From an uncultured Pseudomonadales bacterium (GTDB lineage: Bacteria > Pseudomonadota > Gammaproteobacteria > Pseudomonadales > Pseudohongiellaceae), in the NCBI GenBank assembly GCA_947259995.1, contig CAMYOK010000011.1, positions 1-64,000 on the forward strand: a DNA stretch of 64,000 bases, in the 5' to 3' direction. Each line of letters starts with the position of its first letter. Positions within the stretch are counted from its first letter, which is position 1. Shown here piece after piece: positions 28,593 through 36,516 of this stretch. Made by a program: the position numbers and the translations under genes. The notes beneath the pieces were generated by a model. That model was not told the origin of the DNA, did no database searches, and was given only the letters and a program-made list of their open reading frames with translations.

Positions 28593-29123
28593 TTAGGGTT
28601 GAAAACTCAATGTGAAGCGCTTCTCTGCTGCACCGTCACGATCTTCATCCCACCAAATTTTCACCGCATAGAGGGCACCTGCACCGTCGCACGCGGGACC
28701 TGCGGGCGTGCCATCCTCTGGAGTAGAATCGGCACACACTGTGCCAACACCCGCTGGGAAATTTGCCGCGAGCGCCGCCTTCCATTCCGCAACGTCATTG
28801 CCAGCCAATTCAGAGAAAGTACATCCCACCGCGGTATTGCATGCAGCTGTTACTTCCCCATCAATATTGTTGTAGCTATTGGCTTCAACACCTTGCAAGT
28901 TGGCACGCACGCGCTCAACGATATCATTACTAGCAATACTAGCCTGCGTTCTTAAGTAGGCGCTTTGGGTGCTGCGCAAGCTCACTGTTTGTAAACCCGA
29001 CATACCCAGAAGGCCAATCGCCAAAATGAGCAGAGAGATAAGAACCTCGATTAGAGTGGTCCCTGATTGGCGGTGCCGGCAAGCTCGATAAGTGCGGCGT
29101 GTTGTAAAATTTGTCTTGGTCAT
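28593..29123 (-). CDS. pilV: PilV, type IV minor pilin
   Basis: 176 residues from ATG 29123. The prepilin site SG-TTLIEVLISLLILAIGLLGM, followed by LQTVSLRSTQSAYLRTQA, is typical of PilV. The ATG overlaps the fimU stop in an ATGA arrangement, which fixes the start and implies coupled translation. The C-terminal globular domain has four cysteines. Confidence 0.92.
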   Translation of the reverse strand: MTKTNFTTRRTYRACRHRQSGTTLIEVLISLLILAIGLLGMSGLQTVSLRSTQSAYLRTQASIASNDIVERVRANLQGVEANSYNNIDGEVTAACNTAVGCTFSELAGNDVAEWKAALAANFPAGVGTVCADSTPEDGTPAGPACDGAGALYAVKIWWDEDRDGAAEKRFTLSFQP

Positions 29124-29653
29124 GAGCAATCTAAACCATCATGGATGCGCCGGCCCCTGCCGGTAATCGAGATCTCTACTGCTTGCGCATTCACAGAATT
29201 ATCATCTTCAGGGCACAGCAAAAACGTCCTAGCGGCAGCATTGGTCCCAAACCCTCGTGGATCAAACTGCTGAATGTCGGCACTAAAGGTCAGAGTGTTC
29301 CCCCCCAATCCTTGATAAACCCTTAGGACTTCGTCTCCCACGTCTACGGAACCAACGGCTCCATTTGCATCCCCATTGTTGTCAACAAATACTAACCAGC
29401 CATCGCTCCAAGCATCTGCAGCACAGTCGGTGCCGCTAGCGCTGGCGCATATCGACACCAAACTGCCACGTTTAATCGCTTCGCTACGCGCAAAGTTGAG
29501 ACTAGATACTAGGGTTTTCGCCTGAGTGTTTGTCGAAATTCGACTAATCGTGTCCTGAAGGCTAGGTAGACCTACCGCGAGCAATATCCCTATCACGCCG
29601 ACAACGATCATCAGCTCAATTACGGTAAAACCCTTGATTGTCTTAACATTCAT
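29120..29653 (-). CDS. fimU: FimU-like minor pilin (GspH/FimT family)
   Basis: About 177 residues from ATG 29653 or the adjacent ATG 29656; a longer open frame upstream would put an unlikely 40 residues before the leader. The prepilin site is KG-FTVIELMIVVGVIGILLAV with a 6-7 residue basic leader. The GspH domain includes ARSEAIKRGSLVSICAS and a C-terminal disulfide. It is the first gene of the minor pilin operon. FimU links the V-W-X-Y1 complex to the pilin shaft in Pseudomonas. It resembles FimT (21655-22212) and may be a paralogue. Confidence 0.88.
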   Translation of the reverse strand: MNVKTIKGFTVIELMIVVGVIGILLAVGLPSLQDTISRISTNTQAKTLVSSLNFARSEAIKRGSLVSICASASGTDCAADAWSDGWLVFVDNNGDANGAVGSVDVGDEVLRVYQGLGGNTLTFSADIQQFDPRGFGTNAAARTFLLCPEDDNSVNAQAVEISITGRGRRIHDGLDCS

Positions 29654-29875
29654 CATTAAATTCACAGCACTTTTGACCCGTATGGGTAGGCATTTGGCAC
29701 TATTGCAGATAAATATTACCCCAGCAAGAGCTGCCCCTTTGGGGACAGCATCAAGATAGACACTTGATGGCGTCAAGTATGTGATGCATATAGAACTTTA
29801 GCAGATCAACGCGTATTGATTTGCTACACTGTGACGCCTTTCACGCTTCCCCAGAAATTTTGAGCCGCCGTTCCT
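29654..29875. promoter_or_regulatory. fimU / TSUP permease divergent intergenic region with two dyads
   Basis: The 222 bases between the fimU operon and the permease hold two inverted repeats. GCTGCCCC-TTT-GGGG(A)CAGC (29730-29749) has one bulge, and ACTTGA-TGGCG-TCAAGT (29762-29778) is perfect. Either could be a regulator site for the minor pilin operon. I could not find a convincing -35/-10 pair or a sigma-54 element. Confidence 0.35.
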
Positions 29876-30634
29876 ATGGATTACAATATACCGCTTCTCT
29901 TTTTGCTTGCCGCAATGGGCTTGCTAGCCGGGGGTATCAATACAATAGCTGGGGGTGGTTCGAACCTGACACTGCCTGTGCTTATGTTACTCGGTTTACC
30001 CGCGGATGTAGCTAATGGGACGAATCGCGTTGCCGTCGTCCTCCAGTGTGTTGTGGGCGTCCAAGGATTCAAGAAGTATGATCGTTTAGACACCCCTGCC
30101 ATCATCCCAATCATTATACCGACACTACTGGGCGGCGTTTTGGGCTCCTTCGCTGCCGCATTGATGCCAACAGTCGCATTAAAACCTATTCTGCTAGGCA
30201 CCATCATCACGATGTCGGTGATCATTCTAGTGCGCCCAGGCTTTATTGCTCCTCCCGACGGCACTCCAGTGAAAAGCGTAAGCGATAGTGCCGGAGCTTG
30301 GTGGACCTTGTTTATAGCTGGGATCTACGGCGGTTTTGTACAGGCCGGAGTTGGTTTTATTTTGTTAGCGGCGCTTGCCGGCGGCTTACGCTATGACTTG
30401 GTCCGAGCGAACGCCTTAAAAATGGTGTGCTCTTTAGGCTTTACCTTGATTGCGCTTGGCATTTTTATTTACTTCGACCAAGTCCGCTGGATCCCGGGGT
30501 TAATCCTAGCTGTTGGCACCATGATCGGCTCTTGGCTGACTGTGAAATTTGCAGTGCATGCCAAACAGAATACGATTAAATGGTTTCTCTTTGTGATGAC
30601 ACTTTGTTCTTGCTTGGCTGCTTGGCTGTACTAG
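29876..30634 (+). CDS. TSUP (TauE/SafE) family membrane permease
   Basis: 252 residues with seven to eight hydrophobic segments. The first repeat has the family signature AGGINTIAGGGSNLTLPVL with GLPADVANGTNR, and the second has GIYGGFVQAGVGFILLAAL with DLVRANALK. Members export or import small sulfur-containing anions such as sulfite, sulfoacetate or taurine-derived products. No sulfur metabolism genes are nearby, so the substrate is unknown. ATG start at 29876. Convergent with the histidine kinase gene, 9 bases apart. Confidence 0.88.
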   Translation: MDYNIPLLFLLAAMGLLAGGINTIAGGGSNLTLPVLMLLGLPADVANGTNRVAVVLQCVVGVQGFKKYDRLDTPAIIPIIIPTLLGGVLGSFAAALMPTVALKPILLGTIITMSVIILVRPGFIAPPDGTPVKSVSDSAGAWWTLFIAGIYGGFVQAGVGFILLAALAGGLRYDLVRANALKMVCSLGFTLIALGIFIYFDQVRWIPGLILAVGTMIGSWLTVKFAVHAKQNTIKWFLFVMTLCSCLAAWLY

Positions 30635-30643
30635 GGCTAGCAA

Positions 30644-32068
30644 TCAATTCTCAAGTTCACGATGAAAATTGCTAAAAACCAGCTCTACACGTGCACCGCC
30701 CGAATCGTTTGTGGTGACATTAACCTGCCCACCGTAACTATTCATAATATCTGCCACCACGGCAAGGCCAATGCCCTGTCCTTTAGCTAGAGTGTCCACG
30801 CGAGCACCGCGTTGCAGTACAAACTCTTGGTGTTGGTCTGATATCCCAGGGCCATTATCGTCAACGATGATATTGAGCTGCGGTACTGGCGTTGCAGTCA
30901 CATTCGTTGTTATCGAAAGCACACTCCCTCCGTACTTAAATGCGTTATCTAGAATATTACCCAACACTTCCATTAAATCTCGTTCATCACCCAAGAACAC
31001 TAGTTGCGTATCTAGTTGTTTAGTCACTGCCATATGCTTACTTGCATAGACTTTCTCTAATGCTCTTAGTATTTTCTCGACACTCTCAGCCACGTTCACG
31101 CGCCGAGCTAGGCTCGAGCTGCCATTGCTCTTCACTGCGCGTTGTAATTGATAGCTAACGATTTGATTCATTCTATCCAATTGCTCTGTCACAGTATTGA
31201 TTTGTTCTGCCGCATCACTTTCGTTCTTCGTCGAAAATCGAGCAGTTAGATTCTGCATGGCACCCGCTACCACTGCCAGTGGCGTCTTCAAGCTATGAGC
31301 AAGATCACCTAGGGTTTCGCGGTATCTTGTCATTTGCTTGCGCTCACTCTGTATCAGTAGATTTAAGTTCTGCGTGACAGCTTGCAACTCTTTTGGGTAG
31401 CTCTCTTGCAGCTGCTCGTGCTCGCCACTCTCAATCAGTTTTAGGTCGACGGCTAAACGCCGCAGTGGCGACAAGCCCCAACGCATCAATAGCACTTGTA
31501 AGACTAACAACAGCACTGCCACGCCGCCTAGCCATGACCAAAGGCTAGTGCGAAAATTACTCAGCTCTGCCAAATAGGTTCCTGTCGACTCGATTACCAC
31601 AAAGTCGTAGGTCGCCGCGCCACTTTCCCAAACTACCCCGTAAGCCGCGACAAAATACTCATTACCGTCGTTGGCAAAGGCACGTGAAAAATAAAAATCC
31701 CCTCGATTGACGTCTTGCCACAAGGTCACAAAATCCACATAGTCAATTTCCAGTGCTGAAGGCGTGCGCAGAACCTCCCCAATCTCGGAGTTGCTTACGA
31801 GTCCATATAAGCCAGAATTGAGTTGCGTAAAGCGGGGTTCTCTTAAATCTTGTAGAAAGTAAAACTGGCCATTGTCCTGTTCTACCGCAGATAAAAGCAC
31901 ATAGATTTGCGCACGCAGCTGTTCGGCAACTCCCGCCTCCACACTGCTCCGAAACGCCCTATCAAGAACAACACCGGTTAAACCTAAGAAAATTGTTAAG
32001 AGGACACTCATTGCCACTAGAAGGCGAGTTTGCAGGGAGTATTGAGCGGGGAATGCTGCAGTGCTCAT
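30644..32068 (-). CDS. PhoQ-like sensor histidine kinase
   Basis: 474 residues. Two membrane segments (about 14-34 and 176-196) enclose a periplasmic sensor domain of about 140 residues. A HAMP-like stretch is followed by the dimerisation helix with LAHSLKTPLAVV (phospho-His258), the PhoQ-type variant in place of the common HELRTPL. The HATPase domain has NAFKYGG, DDNGPGI and GQGIGLAVVADI. It lies 7 bases after the response regulator gene and should be its partner. The signal is unknown; Mg2+, peptides or pH are only guesses by family. Confidence 0.9.
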   Translation of the reverse strand: MSTAAFPAQYSLQTRLLVAMSVLLTIFLGLTGVVLDRAFRSSVEAGVAEQLRAQIYVLLSAVEQDNGQFYFLQDLREPRFTQLNSGLYGLVSNSEIGEVLRTPSALEIDYVDFVTLWQDVNRGDFYFSRAFANDGNEYFVAAYGVVWESGAATYDFVVIESTGTYLAELSNFRTSLWSWLGGVAVLLLVLQVLLMRWGLSPLRRLAVDLKLIESGEHEQLQESYPKELQAVTQNLNLLIQSERKQMTRYRETLGDLAHSLKTPLAVVAGAMQNLTARFSTKNESDAAEQINTVTEQLDRMNQIVSYQLQRAVKSNGSSSLARRVNVAESVEKILRALEKVYASKHMAVTKQLDTQLVFLGDERDLMEVLGNILDNAFKYGGSVLSITTNVTATPVPQLNIIVDDNGPGISDQHQEFVLQRGARVDTLAKGQGIGLAVVADIMNSYGGQVNVTTNDSGGARVELVFSNFHRELEN

Positions 32069-32075
32069 GGCTGAC

Positions 32076-32750
32076 TCATTGGTCTGCCCGAAAGCGATAG
32101 CCTTGACCGCGAATGGTTTCGATTGGCTTTAAGGTGTCAGCAGCGTCGAGTTTCTGGCGCAAGCGCCTGACGAAAACTTCTAACACATTACTGTCGCGGT
32201 CGTAGTCTTGCGCATACAGATGCTCAGTGAGCTCAGTTTTAGAAATGACTTGCCCAGGATGCAGCATTAAATACTCTAACAATTTGTACTCATATGCGGT
32301 TAGATCGACACTGGCGCCATGAAGACTGACTCTTTTGGCACTGATGTCCAAAACGATAGGGCCAAATTCTATCAGCGATTTTGCAAAGCCGGCAGCCCTT
32401 CGCAGCAGTGCATTTAGCCGCGCCAGAATCTCTTCAATCTGAAACGGTTTGACTACGTAATCATCGGCGCCGGCGTCTAAGCCTTCCACTTTATCTTGCC
32501 AGTCGCCGCGCGCTGTTAGTATCAGAATAGGAAAGGTTTTCTCTGAACTTCGGATCTGCTTGATCAATGAAATGCCGTCAATCAAAGGCAAACCCAAGTC
32601 TATGATCGCCGCATCATAGTCAAATTCGGTCGCGTAATATAATCCGGCCTTGCCATCGGCAGCATCGTCAACAACGTAACCATTTTGGCTTAGCCCTTGC
32701 ACAAGGGTTTGGCGTAAGAGGCTCTGATCTTCTACTACGAGCAATCGCAT
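32076..32750 (-). CDS. PhoP-like OmpR-family response regulator
   Basis: 224 residues. The receiver domain has Asp8, Asp51 (AIIDLGLPLIDG) and Lys101 in VVKPF. The C-terminal winged helix ends in EVFVRRLRQKLD and RGQGYRFRAD, the OmpR/PhoB signature. Length and the LTAYEYKLLEYLMLHPGQVISKTEL region resemble PhoP/QseB. It is the middle gene of a PepSY-regulator-kinase operon with gaps of 2 and 7 bases. Likely targets include the PepSY gene and cell-envelope genes, but no binding site was identified. Confidence 0.92.
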   Translation of the reverse strand: MRLLVVEDQSLLRQTLVQGLSQNGYVVDDAADGKAGLYYATEFDYDAAIIDLGLPLIDGISLIKQIRSSEKTFPILILTARGDWQDKVEGLDAGADDYVVKPFQIEEILARLNALLRRAAGFAKSLIEFGPIVLDISAKRVSLHGASVDLTAYEYKLLEYLMLHPGQVISKTELTEHLYAQDYDRDSNVLEVFVRRLRQKLDAADTLKPIETIRGQGYRFRADQ

Positions 32751-32752
32751 CG

Positions 32753-33073
32753 TTACTGCTCCCTAGTAATAGCGCCTGTTCGAGCATTCACATACACAGT
32801 GTAGATATTGCCTTCATTGTCCATCCGCACGCGGTACTGAAGCACTCCGCTTTGTTGGACTTGATTAATGCTGACAACATTGCCAGGGAAGCGTGCCCGC
32901 ACCAATTCAAGCGCGCGGCGTTGCGAGATGGCGGGTGCTTCGGCGTCTTGCGCATTAGCTTGTGCCAAAATCAGACCTTGTGCAGATACCGCATTTTGAC
33001 TCGGCAAGCCTAGGGCAATCAATAGAACGACTGCCAGCGTCCCGATTCGGCTTGTCAGTGATTTTGACTTCAA
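32753..33073 (-). CDS. PepSY-domain exported protein of the two-component operon
   Basis: 106 residues, starting at TTG with GGGG 6 bases upstream. A signal peptide (to about residue 31) is followed by one PepSY domain (SQRRALELVRARFPGNVV ... YTVYVNARTGAITREQ). PepSY domains inhibit proteases or act as periplasmic binding modules next to PhoP/PhoQ-like systems. It is the first gene of the operon, 2 bases before the response regulator, and is probably a periplasmic modulator of the kinase; that role is an inference. Confidence 0.85.
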   Translation of the reverse strand: MKSKSLTSRIGTLAVVLLIALGLPSQNAVSAQGLILAQANAQDAEAPAISQRRALELVRARFPGNVVSINQVQQSGVLQYRVRMDNEGNIYTVYVNARTGAITREQ

Positions 33074-33103
33074 CTTGAACCCCTTTCAAAAAACGTGATG
33101 GAG

Positions 33104-33154
33104 TACAGCCTGCGTGTCAAATCAAAGACACATTGTCTTAAAATACAGGCTGTA
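33104..33154. terminator. Compound inverted repeat after the glycine-zipper gene
   Basis: A perfect 9-bp outer dyad TACAGCCTG (33104-33112) / CAGGCTGTA (33146-33154) encloses an inner GTGTC (33114-33118) / GACAC (33127-33131) hairpin. It overlaps the 3' end of the glycine-zipper gene and precedes the PepSY operon. On the minus strand a TTTTTT tract follows about 10 bases later, so it may end the glycine-zipper transcript or act in the leader of the PepSY operon. Confidence 0.45.
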
Positions 33155-33686
33155 TATTAACTTTGACGCGCACTCTATCACCGGGGTCGTTGTCCATCCG
33201 CACAGAATATTCTTCATCATTATAAAGATACTGCACTTGGTACCCGATGATCCGCTCTTCTTCATGGTAATCGTAAACGGTTTCACATTGGCGAACAGTT
33301 TCGTAATGCACAGTGCGATCCCTTTTATTGTTGGCGACTATATCACGTCCAATAGAGTGTCCCAATACTGCACCCACTACAGCACCTACGCGCTTGTTTG
33401 ACTTCCCGTGCCCCACCGCGTTGCCTAAAGCCCCCCCTATGATGGTCCCAAGTAAAGCAGGAGTCCGGCTATTTGAGGCATTGTTATGGGTATGTGCGAC
33501 CTCCTCATTCCAGCACTCTTGACGAGGTGTGGAAACCTCCACGATGCGGTATACAGGAGTAGACTCAACAACTTGCGCATAGGCATAGTGTGTTTCAGCA
33601 AACACTGGCGCTGTCATCGACAACGCAACAATTGAAAAAACTGCCTTAGTGACTAAATTTTTTCTACCTTTAGGGAACTTCTTCAT
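33138..33686 (-). CDS. Glycine-zipper (17 kDa surface antigen-like) envelope protein
   Basis: 182 residues. A signal peptide (to about 30, ending PVFAET) precedes a central glycine zipper: LLGTIIGGALGNAVG and VGAVVGAVLGHSIGRDI, alternating Gly with hydrophobics. The remainder is charged and Tyr-rich. Such proteins (Rickettsia 17 kDa antigen, SlyB and YmgG relatives) sit in the outer membrane or span the envelope; their roles are poorly known. No lipobox cysteine is present. It is upstream of the PepSY operon, on the same strand, separated by a strong dyad. Confidence 0.8.
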   Translation of the reverse strand: MKKFPKGRKNLVTKAVFSIVALSMTAPVFAETHYAYAQVVESTPVYRIVEVSTPRQECWNEEVAHTHNNASNSRTPALLGTIIGGALGNAVGHGKSNKRVGAVVGAVLGHSIGRDIVANNKRDRTVHYETVRQCETVYDYHEEERIIGYQVQYLYNDEEYSVRMDNDPGDRVRVKVNIQPVF

Positions 33687-33900
33687 AAGTCATCGACCTC
33701 AGTATGTATAAGTCACGCCATTTTGACGAAAACCAATGCTTAGTTAGGCCTTATTGGGATAGCGCTAACCTTGACGCAATACTGACACCGTATAGCTGAA
33801 TAGAGCCTTAATCGTAGTAGAGACAAACCCCATTTAAGAGTGCCTTTGACTTCTGCATAAAGCTCGTTAGAATTAGGGGCTGCCAACAAACCCAGCAAAT

Positions 33901-33929
33901 TTGTGGGCCCGTTGGTTAGTACATAATAA
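33901..33929 (+). promoter_or_regulatory. Possible promoter of the membrane cold-shock-domain gene
   Basis: TTGTGG, a 17-base spacer and TAATAA lie 25 bases before the ATG. The match is moderate. The short leader that it predicts differs from the long thermosensing leaders of classical cspA genes. Confidence 0.4.
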
Positions 33930-33953
33930 TTATAAGCAATTAAGAGAGTCTCC

Positions 33954-34376
33954 ATGTCTTACATTAACAAGTCTTTTATTATCGCTATTGTCGCCACTTT
34001 GATTATCGGACTTCCCGTCCTTATCATCGACCTTCAATTTACTTCCATTCAAATCCTTATCGCCACCTTTTTGATTAGCCTAGCCTCCGCGATGGCGGCA
34101 ACAGGCAACAACGGCAAAACTCGCAGCAAGTCGAGCACAAACGACAACCGCAGCGCGTTCAACCAATCTCGCCGCGAAAGTGGCAATGTAAAATGGTTCA
34201 ACGCTAGCAAGGGTTTTGGCTTCATCACCCGTGACAGCGGTGACGATATCTTTGTTCACTTTCGCTCTATTCGAGGCGAGGGGCACCGCGTTCTTCATGA
34301 TGGCCAGCGCGTAGAGTTTGCCATCAGTGAAGGTGACAAAGGCCTACAAGCCGAGGATGTCGCTGCCACCAAATAG
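33954..34376 (+). CDS. Membrane-anchored cold-shock domain protein
   Basis: 140 residues. Two hydrophobic segments (about 8-27 and 30-49) are followed by a Ser/Asn/Arg-rich linker (about 50-75). A complete cold-shock OB-fold follows (about 76-138) with RNP1 KGFGFI and RNP2 DIFVHF. The nucleic-acid-binding face therefore seems intact, but the protein should be tethered to the inner membrane with the domain in the cytoplasm. Cold-shock domain proteins melt RNA structure and bind single-stranded nucleic acid. The ATG has AGAGAG upstream. It is convergent with slyX across a strong hairpin. Confidence 0.88.
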   Translation: MSYINKSFIIAIVATLIIGLPVLIIDLQFTSIQILIATFLISLASAMAATGNNGKTRSKSSTNDNRSAFNQSRRESGNVKWFNASKGFGFITRDSGDDIFVHFRSIRGEGHRVLHDGQRVEFAISEGDKGLQAEDVAATK

Positions 34377-34393
34377 TGCCATTACGCGATAAG

Positions 34394-34420
34394 CGCCACA
34401 TTACTCTTAGTAATGTGGCG
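34394..34420. terminator. Bidirectional hairpin between the cold-shock gene and slyX
   Basis: CGCCACATTACT-CTT-AGTAATGTGGCG is a perfect 12-bp stem with a 3-base loop. It starts 18 bases after the cold-shock gene stop and covers the slyX stop. There is no clear T-run, but the position at a convergence supports a terminator. Confidence 0.65.
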
Positions 34421-34637
34421 GTCGCTCATCAAGCGATGCCCCGTCTGCCCCTTTTTCAGGCAAGTTATCGAGCACGTGAATAATTTTATCTCTGTGCACT
34501 GCCAGCTCGCGCTCTAAAGCATCAATTTGCGCTTGTTGACGAATCACAATGTTATTCAGTTCGCTCAACAAATCCTCTTGAAACGCAAATTGTGTTTGCA
34601 AATCAATCAATTGGGCTTTACTAAAATCTTCACTCAT
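34407..34637 (-). CDS. slyX: SlyX family protein
   Basis: 76 residues from ATG 34637; the frame stays open upstream but those 61 residues are not SlyX-like. The sequence is a coiled coil (LIDLQTQFAFQEDLLSELN, then RQQAQIDALERELAV) ending in ERPPHY, the conserved PPHY tail of SlyX. The function is unknown in all species. It is divergent from the desaturase gene. Confidence 0.88.
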   Translation of the reverse strand: MSEDFSKAQLIDLQTQFAFQEDLLSELNNIVIRQQAQIDALERELAVHRDKIIHVLDNLPEKGADGASLDERPPHY

Positions 34638-34822
34638 AGCAGTCTTATCTCGAATAATCGACTCTTCTTGAGAGGCCGAATTAGTGGCAAATTGAGGCAG
34701 GTTTACGTGTTTATCAGGAAGTGGCTTTTGGCACATCTCAACAATCATGCAATAATTTCTGAGTTTTCGTTGTCGAACACGTAATATCTTAACATTGACC
34801 ACACACTGCCAAGAGAGCAATT

Positions 34823-35971
34823 ATGCCGAAAGCTCCTATTAATTGGACTAATACTATTCTTTTTACGCTGACCCCGTTATTCGCGGTCACTTTAGTGCCC
34901 TATTACGGCTTCACCCATGGCTATGGTGCCTACGAGTGGATTGTGTTCGTGGTACTCATGGGTTTCTGCGGCATGTCGATTACTGCCGGTTACCATCGCC
35001 TTTGGTCGCACAAGACCTACAAGGCACACCCCATCGTGCGTTTCATATTAGCCTTAGGCGGAGCTTGCGCACTGCAGAACGACATTCTGCACTGGGCATC
35101 TGACCATCGTCGGCATCATGCACACGTCGACAATAATGACAGAGACCCTTACTCGGCTGGCCGTGGCTTTTGGTATTCGCATATGGGCTGGATCTTGCGA
35201 GACTATGAAAGCGGAAAAGAAGATTTCTCCAATGTAAAGGACCTAAGACGCGACCCAATCGTGGTATGGCAGCATAAGCATTACTTAGCTCTGGTGCTAT
35301 TAATGAACATTGGTCTTCCAGCCTTTTTAGGGTTCTTGGGTGGCGATATCATTGGCAGCATACTCCTAGGCGGGCTTTTGCGCCTCGTGCTTAGCCAACA
35401 TGTCACCTGGCTGATTAACTCGCTCGCTCACATGTGGGGCAAACAAACCTATAGTGATGCTAGCTCTGCCCGCGACAACCCGCTGATAGCGCTGATCACC
35501 TATGGCGAGGGGTATCATAACTACCATCACACCTTTCAGTGGGACTACCGCAATGGCATACATTGGTGGCACTACGACCCTACCAAGTGGTTCATTAATG
35601 CCTGCTCTTATATTGGCTTAACTAAAGATCTAAAAAGATGCTCGCCAATCGCCATCGAAAGCGCTCGCTTAGAGATGCAGTATCGACTCGCGACAGAGAA
35701 GTATTCCACCCTAAACAATGCAGATAAATGGTTACAACGATTAGAGACTGAGTACCAGCAACTCAAGGCATCATTGCAGCTGTGGGCACAGCACCAACAA
35801 TCTTGGTACGAGGCTAAATCGTCCGAATTGCATGAAAAGTGGACGCATTGGGAGCGTCTAGAACTGCGCGATAGCTATCGCGAGGCTAAATTTAAGTTAA
35901 AAGTGCAACGACAGCGTTGGCGCGATCTAGTCGAAAATTATTCGACTCTGTCTGCAATAAACCCTGCCTAA
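34823..35971 (+). CDS. Acyl-CoA/acyl-lipid delta-9 desaturase with C-terminal helical tail
   Basis: 382 residues. It is a membrane di-iron desaturase introducing a cis double bond into saturated acyl chains, part of aerobic adjustment of membrane fluidity. The three histidine boxes are complete: HRLWSH (58-63), HRRHH (95-99) and HNYHH (232-236). About four membrane segments are seen. After residue 285 comes a tail of about 100 residues rich in Gln, Glu, Lys, Arg and Trp that looks like a helix or coiled coil and is not part of the catalytic fold. ATG start. A membrane cold-shock-domain gene lies close by. Confidence 0.93.
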   Translation: MPKAPINWTNTILFTLTPLFAVTLVPYYGFTHGYGAYEWIVFVVLMGFCGMSITAGYHRLWSHKTYKAHPIVRFILALGGACALQNDILHWASDHRRHHAHVDNNDRDPYSAGRGFWYSHMGWILRDYESGKEDFSNVKDLRRDPIVVWQHKHYLALVLLMNIGLPAFLGFLGGDIIGSILLGGLLRLVLSQHVTWLINSLAHMWGKQTYSDASSARDNPLIALITYGEGYHNYHHTFQWDYRNGIHWWHYDPTKWFINACSYIGLTKDLKRCSPIAIESARLEMQYRLATEKYSTLNNADKWLQRLETEYQQLKASLQLWAQHQQSWYEAKSSELHEKWTHWERLELRDSYREAKFKLKVQRQRWRDLVENYSTLSAINPA

Positions 35972-36017
35972 GTGAGGGTCTTGTAGACATCATTCGATAT
36001 TGAGGATTTTTCAAGAA

Positions 36018-36512
36018 ATGCTAAAAACTCTATGTGCATTGTCAGTCATTGCCGCGCTAAGTTCATCTGGCGCCTACGCCATTGAAGAGGGTGATCTGGC
36101 CCCTGAATTCACATTGCCCGATATTCATGAAGGCCAGCCCGATATCAGCTTGGCTGATCTGCGCGGCAAAACAGTCTATGTCGATTTTTGGGCATCGTGG
36201 TGCGCTCCCTGTTTGCGTTCCATGCCTCTCATTAACGAACTGTACAATAAATACCAAGACCAAGACTTCGAAGTCATCGCTATCAATGTCGATGACCCCG
36301 TCGAAGATGGTCAGGAGTTTTTATTAGATACTCCCTTGGACTATTTGATTGCCGCCGACACCGACAACACCGTACTCAATGAATTTGCTGTGAGGGGCAT
36401 GCCAACCTCATTTCTTATCGACAAAGACGGCGTTGTGCGAATGGTTCACATGGGCTTTCGTGGCAACGATATTGAGCTGATTGAAGCCGCCATTACTGAA
36501 CTCCTAGAATAA
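36018..36512 (+). CDS. Exported TlpA-like thioredoxin-fold oxidoreductase
   Basis: 164 residues from ATG 36018; a TTG at 36000 is in frame, but GAGGA lies between the two and serves the ATG. A signal peptide (to about 21, AYA-IEEG) and a TlpA/ResA-type fold with WASWCAPC (active-site Cys at about 62 and 65) and a cis-proline loop RGMPTSFLID. It probably reduces disulfides in the periplasm, in cytochrome c maturation or in stress repair. No dedicated partner is adjacent. It is convergent with srkA. Confidence 0.87.
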   Translation: MLKTLCALSVIAALSSSGAYAIEEGDLAPEFTLPDIHEGQPDISLADLRGKTVYVDFWASWCAPCLRSMPLINELYNKYQDQDFEVIAINVDDPVEDGQEFLLDTPLDYLIAADTDNTVLNEFAVRGMPTSFLIDKDGVVRMVHMGFRGNDIELIEAAITELLE

Positions 36513-36516
36513 GCGA

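Noticed and set aside
29695..29706. Possible sigma-54 element (TGGCAC and TTGC) before the minor-pilin operon
   Set aside because: The two parts are separated by 2 bases, whereas the consensus needs 5, and the orientation faces the permease gene.
33740..33955. Minus-strand open frame of 71 residues
   Set aside because: No ribosome site or family resemblance, and it overlaps the likely promoter of the cold-shock-domain gene.
34638..34820. N-terminal extension of slyX
   Set aside because: The 61 residues do not resemble SlyX, and ATG 34637 gives the family length.
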